A DNA stretch of 64,000 nt from Erwinia tasmaniensis Et1/99. Its GTDB lineage: Bacteria > Pseudomonadota > Gammaproteobacteria > Enterobacterales > Enterobacteriaceae. Below, piece by piece: positions 25,146-34,024 of this stretch. A model generated the notes under the pieces. It saw nothing but the letters and a program-made list of their open reading frames with translations, did no database searches and was not told the DNA's origin. The position numbers and the translations under genes were made by a program. The stretch's first letter is position 1. The number at the start of each line of letters is the position of its first letter. Where the stretch lies: NCBI RefSeq assembly GCF_000026185.1, contig NC_010694.1, positions 1,612,001 through 1,676,000 on the forward strand, read 5' to 3'.

Positions 25146-26612
25146 GTGGATCATACCAACCAGGTATCCCAAAAACGGGCAATCACGGGAACCGGCGCGC
25201 TGTTCTTTATTCAAACCTTTGCCACCATGGGCTTTGCGGTGCTCTACTCCAGCCTGGTACTGTATGCCACCAAACGGCTCGGTTTCAGTGAGGGGCAGGC
25301 CAATACCATGATGGGGGTTTTTGGCGCATTTAACTACGGGCTGCACCTGTTCGGCGGTTATTTAGGCGGGCGCTTTCTTAGCAATCGGAACCTGTTTGTA
25401 CTCGGCATGGCCTTACAAATTGCCGGCTGCTGGACGCTGTCGGGGCAGAGCGCGGAAGGGTTGTACTGGGGGCTGGCGATGTTCCTGACCGGCAGCGGCC
25501 TGAATGTGACCTGTATTAATATGATGCTGACCCAGCGCTTCTCTCCGCAGGATAACCGCCGCGAGAGCGCTTTCTTGTGGAACTACGCCGGGATGAACCT
25601 CGGTTTCTTTCTCGGTTTCACCGGCGCGGGGTATTTTCAGCTCAGCGAACACTACGAAGCGCTCTTCCTGTTTGCCACGACGGGCAATACGGTCGCCATT
25701 ATCATCTCGTTGCTATGCTGGAAAATCCTTGCGGATATCAACACGCCGCTGTTGCAGGCCAGCCGCCGTCAGTTTCGCTGGCGTCTGCTTGGTGGCCTGG
25801 GGATTTTGCTGCTGCTGGTGCCAACCATTCGCCTGATGCTGCATCATGCCGAATTCACCGGCAGCTTTGTTCTGGTGCTGGGGGCGGCGATTTTCCTGAT
25901 GCTGTGTCTGACCACGCTGCGCCATCGCCCGCGTGACGAGCAGCGCCGGATGAGCGCCTATTTATTGCTTTCGCTCGGCGCGCTGGTGTTCTGGACGCTG
26001 TACCAGCTGGCACCAATGGGCCTGATGCTGTTCACCGAACACAATATCAATCTTAACGTGTACGGCGTTCAGGTTGCCCCGCAGTGGGTGCAGAACACTA
26101 ACACGCTGGTGATCGTCGTTGGCGGCCCGCTGCTGGCGCTCTCTTTCCAGCGTCTGCGCGAGCGCGGATGGCGTATCGACATCCCGTTACAGTTCGCCTG
26201 CTCGCTGTTCTTTATCGGGCTTGGCATGCTGGTGCTGCCGCTTGGCATCGCGCTGGCGGGCGGCGATGGCCTGGTGGCGTTTAAATGGATTGTCACCAGC
26301 TATGTGTTGCAGAGTATCGGTGAACTGCTGATCTCGCCCATTGGTTACGCGATGATTGGCAAGCTGGCACCGGTGCGCTATCAGGGCGTGATGATGGGCT
26401 GCTGGATGATGACCACCGGCGTAGCGTCCGTGCTGGCCGGGCATGTTTCGGCACTGATGCCGGAGAACAGCGGCAGCACGCCGCTGCTGACCAATCCGGG
26501 CTACGGTCATATCTTTAGCCTGCTAGGCTGGGGCAGCGTTGCGGTTGGCCTGATCCTGGTTTTCCTCAGTCCGCTGCTGCGCAGATTGATACAGCCGGGT
26601 GAACCGCGATAA
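25146..26612 (+). CDS. POT/PTR2-family proton-coupled transporter
   Basis: This inner-membrane MFS transporter of about 488 residues has roughly 12-14 transmembrane segments. Features of the POT family are GFSEGQANTMMGVFGAFNYG followed by GGYLGGRFL, and LWNYAGMNLGFFLG in the position of the second PTR2 signature. Such proteins import di- and tripeptides with protons, though the classic ExxER residues are not obvious here, so the substrate is uncertain. I chose the GTG at 25146 because GAGG lies 6 bases upstream; the frame is open 33 codons further, into the tRNA-Ser promoter zone, which is unlikely to be coding. It sits between tRNA-Ser and ghrA and has no E. coli counterpart there. Confidence 0.78.
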   Translation: MDHTNQVSQKRAITGTGALFFIQTFATMGFAVLYSSLVLYATKRLGFSEGQANTMMGVFGAFNYGLHLFGGYLGGRFLSNRNLFVLGMALQIAGCWTLSGQSAEGLYWGLAMFLTGSGLNVTCINMMLTQRFSPQDNRRESAFLWNYAGMNLGFFLGFTGAGYFQLSEHYEALFLFATTGNTVAIIISLLCWKILADINTPLLQASRRQFRWRLLGGLGILLLLVPTIRLMLHHAEFTGSFVLVLGAAIFLMLCLTTLRHRPRDEQRRMSAYLLLSLGALVFWTLYQLAPMGLMLFTEHNINLNVYGVQVAPQWVQNTNTLVIVVGGPLLALSFQRLRERGWRIDIPLQFACSLFFIGLGMLVLPLGIALAGGDGLVAFKWIVTSYVLQSIGELLISPIGYAMIGKLAPVRYQGVMMGCWMMTTGVASVLAGHVSALMPENSGSTPLLTNPGYGHIFSLLGWGSVAVGLILVFLSPLLRRLIQPGEPR

Positions 26613-26698
26613 ACCTCTCCGGGGCAGCATACTGCCCCTATTTCGCTTGCCAGCTAGCGCATATTCGCGCAGCCTGAATAAAAAACAGGAGGAAAAAC

Positions 26699-27637
26699 GT
26701 GGACATTATTTTCTATCATCCGTCGTTCAGCGCCGGAACCTGGATCGACGGATTACAGCAGCGCTTACCCGAGGCTCGTATCCGTCGGTGGCAGCCCGGT
26801 GACGATGCCCCGGCAGACTATGCGCTGGTGCGCCAGCCGCCGGTAGAGATGCTGAAAGGACGTCGGCTGAAGGGCGTTTTTGCTTTGGGCGCGGGCGTTG
26901 ACGATATTCTCGGCCAGCTGCGTGAACATCCGGATATGCTGGCGGCTGGCGTCCCGCTGTTCCGGCTGGAAGACACCGGTATGGGCCGGCAGATGCAGGA
27001 GTATGCGGTGTATCACGTGCTTGGCTGGTTCCGCCGCTTTCCTGAATATCAAAAGCAGAAAAATGCCGCGTTGTGGCGCGATCTGCCGGGGCGTGGCCGC
27101 AGCGATTTCTCCATTGGTCTTCTCGGCGCGGGCGTGCTGGGCAGCAACGTGGCGCAAAGCCTGCTGGCATGGGGCTTTCCGGTAAGCAGCTGGAGCCGCA
27201 CGCCGAAGCAAACTGACGGCGTGACCTGCTATCATGGGCCGCAGCAGCTCGGTGAGTTTTTGGCCACGACCCGGGTACTCATCAATCTGTTGCCCAATAC
27301 GCCGCAAACCGTCGGCATTCTCAACCGTGCCCTGCTGAGCCAGCTTAAACCCGGCGCTTTTCTGATCAACCTTGCGCGTGGCGCCCATCTGGTTGAGACC
27401 GATCTGCTGGCGGCGCTGGAAGCCGGGGAAATCAGCGCTGCGGCACTGGATGTCTTTCATCAGGAACCGCTGCCCGCCGATCATCCTTTCTGGTCGCATG
27501 CGGATATTGCTATCACCCCGCATAATGCGGCCGTGACGCTGCCCGATGAGGCGATGGACTTTATTGCACGCTCAATACGGCAGTGTGAAAGTGGCGAAAT
27601 GCCGTCGGGTCGTGTTGATATCAGCCGTGGCTATTGA
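26699..27637 (+). CDS. ghrA: Glyoxylate/hydroxypyruvate reductase A
   Basis: GhrA reduces glyoxylate to glycolate and hydroxypyruvate to glycerate with NADPH. It has 312 residues, exactly the E. coli length. The nucleotide-binding motif [16 protein letters not shown] is at about 140-155, with the D-2-hydroxyacid dehydrogenase signature [15 protein letters not shown] and the catalytic Arg, Glu and His expected in NLARGAH, HQEPLP and ITPHNAA. The start is GTG with AGGAGGA upstream. It follows the serX tRNA region as in E. coli. Confidence 0.96.
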   Translation: MDIIFYHPSFSAGTWIDGLQQRLPEARIRRWQPGDDAPADYALVRQPPVEMLKGRRLKGVFALGAGVDDILGQLREHPDMLAAGVPLFRLEDTGMGRQMQEYAVYHVLGWFRRFPEYQKQKNAALWRDLPGRGRSDFSIGLLGAGVLGSNVAQSLLAWGFPVSSWSRTPKQTDGVTCYHGPQQLGEFLATTRVLINLLPNTPQTVGILNRALLSQLKPGAFLINLARGAHLVETDLLAALEAGEISAAALDVFHQEPLPADHPFWSHADIAITPHNAAVTLPDEAMDFIARSIRQCESGEMPSGRVDISRGY

Positions 27638-27671
27638 GCTTAAACGGGGATGCGCATTGTGCTGTTTCAAT

Positions 27672-27699
27672 GCCCCTCGCGGGGCTTGATTCTTTTTTT
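27672..27699 (+). terminator. Probable terminator after ghrA
   Basis: GCCCC-TCGC-GGGGC forms a short GC-rich stem; T7 follows after a 7-base gap, which weakens the call. Confidence 0.6.
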
Positions 27700-27748
27700 A
27701 GCGGCCCTCATACTTATGCGCATATCTCTGCGCACAGGAGCCAGCAGC

Positions 27749-27997
27749 ATGCGTACAGTCACCTCTCCCCGTCACAGTACTAAAAGAAGCACTAACGTGT
27801 ATCTGACGGCTTCGCTGGTTGATAAAGCCCGCAGTATGGATATGAACCTCTCGGCAACGCTGGATAATCTTTTGGCCCAGGCTATAGAAGCCAAAAAATA
27901 TCAAAGTGAGCAAGAAAAAGAAGATATGCAGGCGATGAATGTATTGATGGCGGAAGCCGGAACGCTTACGGATGATGAGTTTTTCGGGAGTTTGTAA
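27749..27997 (+). CDS. ccdA: CcdA-family antitoxin
   Basis: This antitoxin of 82 residues has an N-terminal ribbon-helix-helix segment (STKRSTNVYLTASLVDKARSM, about 8-28) and an acidic, disordered C-terminus (EDMQAMNVLMAEAGTLTDDEFFGSL) typical of the part that neutralises CcdB. It would bind its own promoter with the toxin. I chose the ATG at 27749 with AGGAG 8 bases upstream; the frame extends 33 codons further but without family similarity. It overlaps the toxin gene by one base (TAATG), so the two are translationally coupled. The pair occupies the slot of E. coli ycdX between ghrA and ycdY. Confidence 0.87.
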   Translation: MRTVTSPRHSTKRSTNVYLTASLVDKARSMDMNLSATLDNLLAQAIEAKKYQSEQEKEDMQAMNVLMAEAGTLTDDEFFGSL

Positions 27998-28320
27998 TGC
28001 CGCAGCAGTTCGATGTATATCGCAATCCATCGGTCAAAACGAACAGGCTTTGGCCGCTTTATCTGATTATCCAGAATGATTATCTTGACGATCTCACCAC
28101 AAGGATTGTTGTTCCTCTGGTATTGAAACGCGACATTAATCTCAACCAGAAACGTATCACTCCTCAGGTTGTCATTCATGGAGAAGCGTATTATGTCTTC
28201 ACCCCGGCAATCACGTTTCTGGAAAAAAAGAAAATCGACAAATCAGATTTCGTATGCAGCCTGGCTTTATCGAAAAATGAAGTTATCTCGGCCCTTGACG
28301 CCATCATCACCAATACCTGA
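27997..28320 (+). CDS. ccdB: CcdB-family toxin with unusual C-terminus
   Basis: This 107-residue protein has a CcdB-like fold by sequence: QFDVYRNP at the start, LYLIIQNDYLDDLTTRIVVPLV, then ITPQVVIHGEAYYVFTPAI. CcdB poisons DNA gyrase by binding GyrA. In F-plasmid CcdB the last three residues Trp-Gly-Ile are needed for toxicity; this protein ends DAIITNT and has none of them. It may therefore be a weakened toxin, use another contact, or hit another target. It is coupled to ccdA by a one-base overlap. Confidence 0.85.
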   Translation: MPQQFDVYRNPSVKTNRLWPLYLIIQNDYLDDLTTRIVVPLVLKRDINLNQKRITPQVVIHGEAYYVFTPAITFLEKKKIDKSDFVCSLALSKNEVISALDAIITNT

Positions 28321-28396
28321 TTTTCCCTGAAATACACTGCCGCCTTTGCCCTTTACGTGACGTTGTCATGAATACTCTTCTACGGAACCGAAAGAC

Positions 28397-28963
28397 ATGA
28401 ATGAATTCTCCATTATCTGCCGCATACTGGGCTCGCTATACAACCGCCCTCCACAAGACCCGCTGCTGGCTCCGCTGTTTACGCTACTGCGCGAAGGCAA
28501 GCTCCAGCAGCACTGGCCGCTGGAGCAGGACGAGCTGTTAAATCGTCTACAGCAAAACTGTGAGCCGCAGTCGTTGGCGGATGATTATCAAGCACTCTTT
28601 GTTGGCAGCGAGTGCAAGGTGACGCCGTACGGTTCCCAGTGGGAAAAAGGGCCGCAGGAAGCCGAGGTACGTGCTTTCCTTAGCCAGCGCGGAATGCCGT
28701 TGAGCGATGTACCAACCGACCACATCGGCGCGCTGCTGCTGGCCGCTTCATGGCTTGAGGATCAATCCGAAGCGGACGAGTATCAGGCGCAAATCGCGCT
28801 GTTTGACAGCTATCTTCTGCCGTGGGTGGGCGCGTTTCTTGGCAAGGTGGAAGCTCATGCCGCGACCGCCTTCTATCGGACACTCGCGGCAATCAGCCGT
28901 GAAGCGATTCAGGCGATGCGCGACGAGCTGGCGGACGAAGCCGATGATGCCGGAGATAACTAA
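28397..28963 (+). CDS. ycdY: TorD-family chaperone YcdY
   Basis: This 188-residue all-helical chaperone of the redox-enzyme maturation (TorD/DmsD) family closely matches E. coli YcdY: MNEFSIICRILGSLYNRPPQDPLL, SERGMPL-like FLSQRGMPLSDVPTDHIG and LLLAASWLEDQS. In E. coli, YcdY supports the activity of the zinc phosphatase YcdX and affects swarming. Here ycdX is missing from its usual place just upstream, where ccdAB stands, so YcdY either serves another partner or a ycdX elsewhere. A GGAACC lies before the ATG. Confidence 0.93.
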   Translation: MNEFSIICRILGSLYNRPPQDPLLAPLFTLLREGKLQQHWPLEQDELLNRLQQNCEPQSLADDYQALFVGSECKVTPYGSQWEKGPQEAEVRAFLSQRGMPLSDVPTDHIGALLLAASWLEDQSEADEYQAQIALFDSYLLPWVGAFLGKVEAHAATAFYRTLAAISREAIQAMRDELADEADDAGDN

Positions 28964-28978
28964 GCATCATCGATCGTT

Positions 28979-29854
28979 TTAACGGCGGCGCAGACGCGCG
29001 TGCATTTTCAGACTACGAAAATTAATCACCGCCATCGCCGTGCCGGCCACCACCAGCAGCGAACCAATAACCTTAAAAAGATTCATACTGTCACCTAACA
29101 CGATGACCCCCATCAGCACTGCCAGCACCGGGGTCAACAGCGAATAGGGCATGATCAGATTCACGTTGTAGTGTTTCAACAGGCCGTACCACAGGGAATA
29201 GGCGACAACAGACGAGGCAATGGCGCTGAACAGAATGGCAAACCAGCCTCGCCACGAGGCGTTGAGCAGCAGCGTAAGCTGATGCGATTCGTTCAGCCAT
29301 GAGGCGCACCCCACCAGCGGAATGGCAAACAGCGAGAGCCAGGCGGTCAGGGTTAACGGCGGCACCGACGGTGATATTTTCACAATCAAATTGCTGACCG
29401 CCCATCCGCATGCGCTCAGTAACAGCAGCAGTAACACTCCCCAGCCAGGGATGGTTGGGCTGCCCGACAGCACCACCACGCCGCTGAGTGAAATCGCAAT
29501 GCCCAGCAGCTGTACCAGCCGCAGCTTTTCCTTAAGTACGACCATTGCCAGCAGCATGGCGATGGGCGTACCCAGCTGAACAATGACGGCGGCCGTTCCC
29601 GCATCGGTATAGTTCAGACCGACAAACAGCAGGGCGAAATGCAAAAAGCCGAAGGTGAACCCCAGGGCGGCCAGATAAGGAATTTGCTGACGGGTGACGC
29701 GAGTAAAGGGCACCAGAATAAGCGCCACAACCACAAAGCGCAGGGTTATCATCAGCAGAGGCGGCAGGTCGAGCAGCCCCCACTTTATCGCGATGTTATT
29801 AAATGCCCAGATGGACACGACCAAAAAAATTAGCAAGAAATGACGCAAAGCCAC
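28979..29854 (-). CDS. DMT-superfamily EamA transporter
   Basis: This 291-residue inner-membrane protein has ten predicted transmembrane segments in two EamA repeats: residues about 5-135 (WAFNNIAIKWGL near the start, GTPIAMLLAMVVLKEKL at the end of the first repeat) and about 145-280 (LLTPVLAVLMGVIVLGDSM at the end of the second). The C-terminus is basic. Family members export metabolites or amino acids; the substrate is not deducible. The start is GTG at 29854 with GGGGGG 7 bases upstream. It is convergent with ycdY, 15 bp apart. Confidence 0.85.
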   Translation of the reverse strand: MALRHFLLIFLVVSIWAFNNIAIKWGLLDLPPLLMITLRFVVVALILVPFTRVTRQQIPYLAALGFTFGFLHFALLFVGLNYTDAGTAAVIVQLGTPIAMLLAMVVLKEKLRLVQLLGIAISLSGVVVLSGSPTIPGWGVLLLLLLSACGWAVSNLIVKISPSVPPLTLTAWLSLFAIPLVGCASWLNESHQLTLLLNASWRGWFAILFSAIASSVVAYSLWYGLLKHYNVNLIMPYSLLTPVLAVLMGVIVLGDSMNLFKVIGSLLVVAGTAMAVINFRSLKMHARLRRR

Positions 29855-30316
29855 CGCAAAACCCCCCGTAAAACAAAGTTGTTCCCTTCATCCTGGCACG
29901 AAATGACATGAATGAAACGGCTAAGTCTGGAGTTTTTCGGCTATTTATCCTGCTTTTTAAAAAAAACGCTGCAGCGGATGGATATCCTTCGGAGCAATGA
30001 TCCCGTGCGATGCCGGTGCTGGCGCGTCGGGCGGTTGATTGAAGCCGGACCTGTCTGGAGCAGCCGCTGCCGTTTTTATCGCCATATTTAACGGCGACAA
30101 AAAATCCGGCATCGGGCGCGAAACCCTCAAAATGATCCTTACCCCCGTGCGGTCATCACACCATCACAATTTCCTATGGCGATGCAAATTGCTGGCTGCG
30201 GCTATTTATGGCACTTTATTTTTTTTGGTTGTATAGACAAGATCGCTCCGCCGGTACAGGCAGGTCATCCTTACCCCCCTGCGCTGGGGTCCGATCCTTC
30301 AGAGAGGGAGTTAATG
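29855..30316. other. Divergent upstream region between the EamA and NCS1 genes
   Basis: No convincing gene is seen in these 462 bp. The sequence ATCCTTACCCCC occurs twice (about 30132 and 30267), 135 bp apart, which could be a binding site or chance. Promoters for the two divergent transporter genes are presumed here. Confidence 0.35.
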
Positions 30317-31732
30317 ATGTCCGTCACTTCTGACTTGTCGTCGACCGCGAGGCCGTCACGGCGGCTGATTGAAAGCCGCACTATTGATTATATCCCCGAT
30401 GCCGAGCGTCATGGCCGGGTGTTCAGTCAGTTCACCCTGTGGTTCGGCGGCAATTTGCAGATTACCGCCATCGTTACCGGCGCGCTGGCGGTGGTGTTGG
30501 GGGGCGACGTGGTGTGGTCGCTGGCAGGGCTGCTGGTGGGACAGCTTATCGGCGCGGCGATCATGGCGCTACATGCCGTTCAGGGGCCGCGTTTCGGGCT
30601 GCCGCAGATGATCACCTGCCGGGCTCAGTTTGGCATCTACGGCGCGGCGATCCCGCTGGTGCTGGTGTGCATTATGTACGTTGGCTTTTCCGCGAGCGGC
30701 ACCGTGCTAGCCGGGCAGGCGCTTGCCCACATGATCAACGTTAGCGATCGCGGCGGGATGATGCTATTCGCACTGATCATTATTGTGGTCGCCACGTTGG
30801 GTTACCGCGTTATCCACGCGCTGGGGAAGGTCGCCAGCGTGGTCGGCATAGTGGCGTTTGTCTATCTGTTTACCCGCCTGCTGCTGGAGAACGATCTCGG
30901 CGGACTATGGGCTAACCGCCACTTTTCGCTGCCGATGTTCTTGCTGGCGGTGTCGCTCTCATCCTCCTGGCAGATCGCTTTCTGTCCCTATGTGTCGGAC
31001 TATTCGCGCTATTTACCGCGTGAGGTTTCGGCACGCAGAACATTTCTGGCGGTCTTCAGCGGCAGCGTGCTGGGTACGCAGGCGTCAATGACGCTGGGCG
31101 TGATGGCCGCGGCGTTGGCCGGAAGCGCGTTTTCCGGTAATGAAGTGGGATATATCGTCGGGTTAGGTTCCAGCGGAGTGATGGCGCTGGTGCTTTATTT
31201 TGCTATCTGCTTCGGCAAAATCACCTTCACCACGCTTAATGCTTACGGCAGCTTTATGTCGCTGGCGACGATCGTTTGCGGCTTCCGCCAGCGGGTGGCG
31301 ATTAGCGAATGGATGCGTATGTTGTTTATTGTTCTGATGGTGCTGCTCTCCTGCTGCATTGCCATGTTGAGCCAGCCTTCATTCCTTAAATCTTTCACCC
31401 ATTTTCTGCTGTTCCTGCTGGTTTTCTTTGTTCCCTGGAGTGCCATCAACCTGACGGACTACTATTTTGTCACGCGCGGGCAGCTGGACGTGGCGGCGTT
31501 AAGCGATCCTGACGGCCGCTACGGGCGCTGGAACTGGGTGGGGATCAGTACCTACGCACTCGGCGTTCTGGTGCAGCTGCCGTTTATCGCGAACAGCTTC
31601 TATCAGGGGGCGCTGGTAGGCTGGTTTGCCGGAAATGATATCTCGTGGCTGATTGGCTGGGTATTTACCGCCTTGTGCTGGCTGGGCATGGGTCGTTTGC
31701 GCAGGGGAGCGGTGTGCCGCTCGATTGGTTAG
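30317..31732 (+). CDS. NCS1-family nucleobase/cytosine permease-like transporter
   Basis: This inner-membrane symporter of about 471 residues has roughly 12 transmembrane segments and belongs to the purine-cytosine permease family. Evidence includes the cytoplasmic RLIESRTIDYIPDAERHG start, FTLWFGGNLQITAIVTG in segment 1, GPRFGLPQMITCRAQFG, and DYSRYLPREVSARRTF. Substrates in the family include cytosine, purines, thiamine and allantoin; this one is not assigned. I chose the second of two adjacent ATGs (30317), which lies 6 bases after GGGAG; the ATG at 30314 is also possible. The longer open frame upstream has no family similarity. Confidence 0.83.
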   Translation: MSVTSDLSSTARPSRRLIESRTIDYIPDAERHGRVFSQFTLWFGGNLQITAIVTGALAVVLGGDVVWSLAGLLVGQLIGAAIMALHAVQGPRFGLPQMITCRAQFGIYGAAIPLVLVCIMYVGFSASGTVLAGQALAHMINVSDRGGMMLFALIIIVVATLGYRVIHALGKVASVVGIVAFVYLFTRLLLENDLGGLWANRHFSLPMFLLAVSLSSSWQIAFCPYVSDYSRYLPREVSARRTFLAVFSGSVLGTQASMTLGVMAAALAGSAFSGNEVGYIVGLGSSGVMALVLYFAICFGKITFTTLNAYGSFMSLATIVCGFRQRVAISEWMRMLFIVLMVLLSCCIAMLSQPSFLKSFTHFLLFLLVFFVPWSAINLTDYYFVTRGQLDVAALSDPDGRYGRWNWVGISTYALGVLVQLPFIANSFYQGALVGWFAGNDISWLIGWVFTALCWLGMGRLRRGAVCRSIG

Positions 31733-32110
31733 CGGGCGCGTGACCTTGCTGCCCGTCACGCTCAGGTGCTGGAGCCATACGACTGCGGAAAGACATTGCG
31801 TGCGGTTGTATGGCTGATTAACGACCGGCTGATAAACGGCCCTTATTTTTTGACGATACGCCGCAGGCAGCGGCGGTCTGAAGCCGTCATTGACAGTCTG
31901 TTTTCTCTGCATTCAACGCTGCTTTTAACCTACGGTAGCCGTCTTGAAACAGGGGCTCGACTTTTGGCGCTAAATCGTCACATTTTCTCCGGCGCGCTGC
32001 GCCAGCCTGACGTTATCTCAAAATATGAATTTTCTGACAGATTAATCCTGATGTTTACCCATGATCAGGTCATATTTAAGATAATTTTAATGTGATTATT
32101 TTATTTGGTG
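31733..32110. other. Non-coding stretch with hairpin after the NCS1 gene
   Basis: A hairpin GCGTGAC/GTCACGC lies at about 31736-31760 and may end the NCS1 transcript. The open frame at 31766-32095 has no recognisable domain and no good ribosome-binding site, so I do not call it. Confidence 0.35.
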
Positions 32111-32390
32111 AGGAACGTCTGACACATCTACTTTTATTCATTAGCCCCCTTGCTTCATCATTTTTCTTTGTTGGCAGAAATGCCCGCGCCCAACGAACCG
32201 ATCATGATTAATGATGGCTCAACCGATGATACGCTGGAACGGGTAAACAGTATTACGCGTGGGCAACACGGGTTCGTGTGATCGGTATTCCTAACGGGGG
32301 CGGCAGGACTGGCGCGGGATTACGGCGTTACCCTGGCAATGGGCCCGTTTATTTCCTTTTGTGATCCTGCTGGTGAACCTCAAAAGACAG
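32111..32390 (+). pseudogene. Remnant of a family 2 glycosyltransferase
   Basis: From the ATG at 32180 the frame reads MPAPNEPIMINDGSTDDTLERV, the VNDGSTDDT nucleotide-sugar motif of GT2 enzymes, and stops at TGA 32279-32281. The next motif appears in another frame as RVIGIPNGG just past that point. Reading then returns to the first frame as AAGLARDYGVTLAMGPFISFCD, matching the GT2 motif (NGG..AARN.G...A.G.YI.FLD). Two nearby compensating frameshifts, a lost N-terminus and a lost C-terminus make this a decayed gene fragment. Confidence 0.75.
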
Positions 32391-32595
32391 GAGTAAAAGT
32401 AAAACACCCCAGGTTTGGTTTGAAATATATTCTTGTCGTCCATGAGGGGCATCAATATAGCCTTTGACTGACTCCTGTTAAGAAAACCACAAATAGACTT
32501 TAATTTGCTCAGGATCAGGCGCGACCTGCTGAAACCTGTCTCACCGGGCCGCCGACGTTCAGGCAGCCCGGTAATCAACGGGGATAAGGGAAGGG
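32391..32595. other. Short gap before the antiporter 3' end
   Basis: This is AT-rich to 32530, then a possible weak hairpin near the antiporter stop codon. No gene is seen. Confidence 0.3.
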
Positions 32596-33930
32596 CTATT
32601 GGCGATTTCGGCGCGCCTGACGCCAGTTGAGCAGCGGAGTCACCGAGATGCCGTGTACCACTACGCTGGCGACGATCAGGGTGAAAGCCATATCGGCCAT
32701 GCGGTTTGCGTCAACGCCCGCCAAGCCGTGGGTGTAGGCCCAGGCAATATAGTTAATACTGCCGATGCCGCGAATGCCCAACCAGCCGATGGTGGCACGC
32801 TGCAAGCCCGGCGTTTTCATGCCTGCCGTGGCAATCCATACCGACAGCGGGCGGATAACGATAAACAGCAGCGCCGCCAGCAGCAGCCCGTTCGGATCCC
32901 AGTGCTGTGCCAGGGTGATACCCAGTACAATAATAATGGCGGCGGCGAACAGGCGCTCAATGGTATCGCCGAAAGAGAGCGCATCGCTCACGACTAACCC
33001 GGCGGAGCTGGCAGGATTGGTGCCTTCAAACGCATGGCGGGCGTTGGGGTTAATCAGTTCCTCGGCCGGTGGATGCGGGTTGCCTTCCTGATAATCCTGG
33101 TAAGGGAAGCGCCGTACCACGCCAATTTCCGCACGTCGCAGGCCAATACCGGCGGCAAACGCCGCCAGAAAACCGGAAGCATCCAGCGACTGGGCCGCCG
33201 CATAGCTCAGGGCGATCAGCGCCAGCGCCAGAAAGTCGTTAGGCGCCACGTCCTGCTGGGTATGACGCAGATGCGTGGCGAACTGTCCGATCAGACGGCC
33301 GAGCACAAAACCGATCGCGCTTCCGCCGATCACCGCCCACAGCACATCAACCAGCGCCCAGTGACCAAAATAGGACCAAGATATGTCGCCATCACCGGTC
33401 AGCAGCGCCATCGCCAGCATCAGCAGCGGCAGGGCGGTGCCGTCATTCAGCCCGGCTTCACTGGACAGCGACACGCGCAGGTTATCGCTGTCGCTGGCAT
33501 CATTAACCGAGATCAGGCTGGCGAGCACCGGATCGGTTGGCGCGACAATAGCGCCAAACGCCAGCGCCAGCGGCCAGGAAAACCCGGCCAGCAGATGTGC
33601 GGCCAGCGTAACGCCCGCCACCGTTAGTAACATGGCGGGAAACGCCAGCCGCAGCCCCATGCGCCAGCCCGGATCGTTAAGCGGCAGCCTTAATTTTAGC
33701 CCGGTAATAAACAGCGATGCGGCCATCGCGATTTCGGTCAGATTTTTGGCCAGCTCAGCATGGGCCGCAATATCAATGCGTAACAAATCCAGCAGCCACG
33801 GCCCGCAGACAATGCCGGCCAACAGATAGAGGGCAAAGCCCGTCACCGGGCCGCGGTTAATCCAGCCGGAGGCCAGTGAAATAAGTAACAGTAAGCCACC
33901 GGTAGCGGCTGTCCAGCCGATAAATTCCAT
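32596..33930 (-). CDS. CPA1-family cation/proton antiporter
   Basis: This inner-membrane antiporter of about 444 residues has 12-13 transmembrane segments. It carries the ion-binding motif GAIVAPTDPVLAS (about 128-140) with the TDP Asp, and EAGLNDGTALPLL (about 160) with the ND Asp, both typical of bacterial NhaP-like exchangers. It would extrude Na+ or K+ in exchange for protons. Of the consecutive start codons GTG-ATG-ATG, the last (33930) has the best spacing from AGGAG. No partner genes are nearby. Confidence 0.87.
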   Translation of the reverse strand: MEFIGWTAATGGLLLLISLASGWINRGPVTGFALYLLAGIVCGPWLLDLLRIDIAAHAELAKNLTEIAMAASLFITGLKLRLPLNDPGWRMGLRLAFPAMLLTVAGVTLAAHLLAGFSWPLALAFGAIVAPTDPVLASLISVNDASDSDNLRVSLSSEAGLNDGTALPLLMLAMALLTGDGDISWSYFGHWALVDVLWAVIGGSAIGFVLGRLIGQFATHLRHTQQDVAPNDFLALALIALSYAAAQSLDASGFLAAFAAGIGLRRAEIGVVRRFPYQDYQEGNPHPPAEELINPNARHAFEGTNPASSAGLVVSDALSFGDTIERLFAAAIIIVLGITLAQHWDPNGLLLAALLFIVIRPLSVWIATAGMKTPGLQRATIGWLGIRGIGSINYIAWAYTHGLAGVDANRMADMAFTLIVASVVVHGISVTPLLNWRQARRNRQ

Positions 33931-34024
33931 CATCACTCCTGGGTCGATTTTTTATCAGCTCAGTATGGACGGAATATTGGAAAACGTTGCCGCCGTCTGC
34001 CGTTTTTTTTCGCGCAATCAGGGT

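Noticed and set aside
31766..32095. 109-codon frame after the NCS1 permease
   Set aside because: No recognisable domain, no good ribosome-binding site, and it lies in a decayed interval next to a pseudogene.
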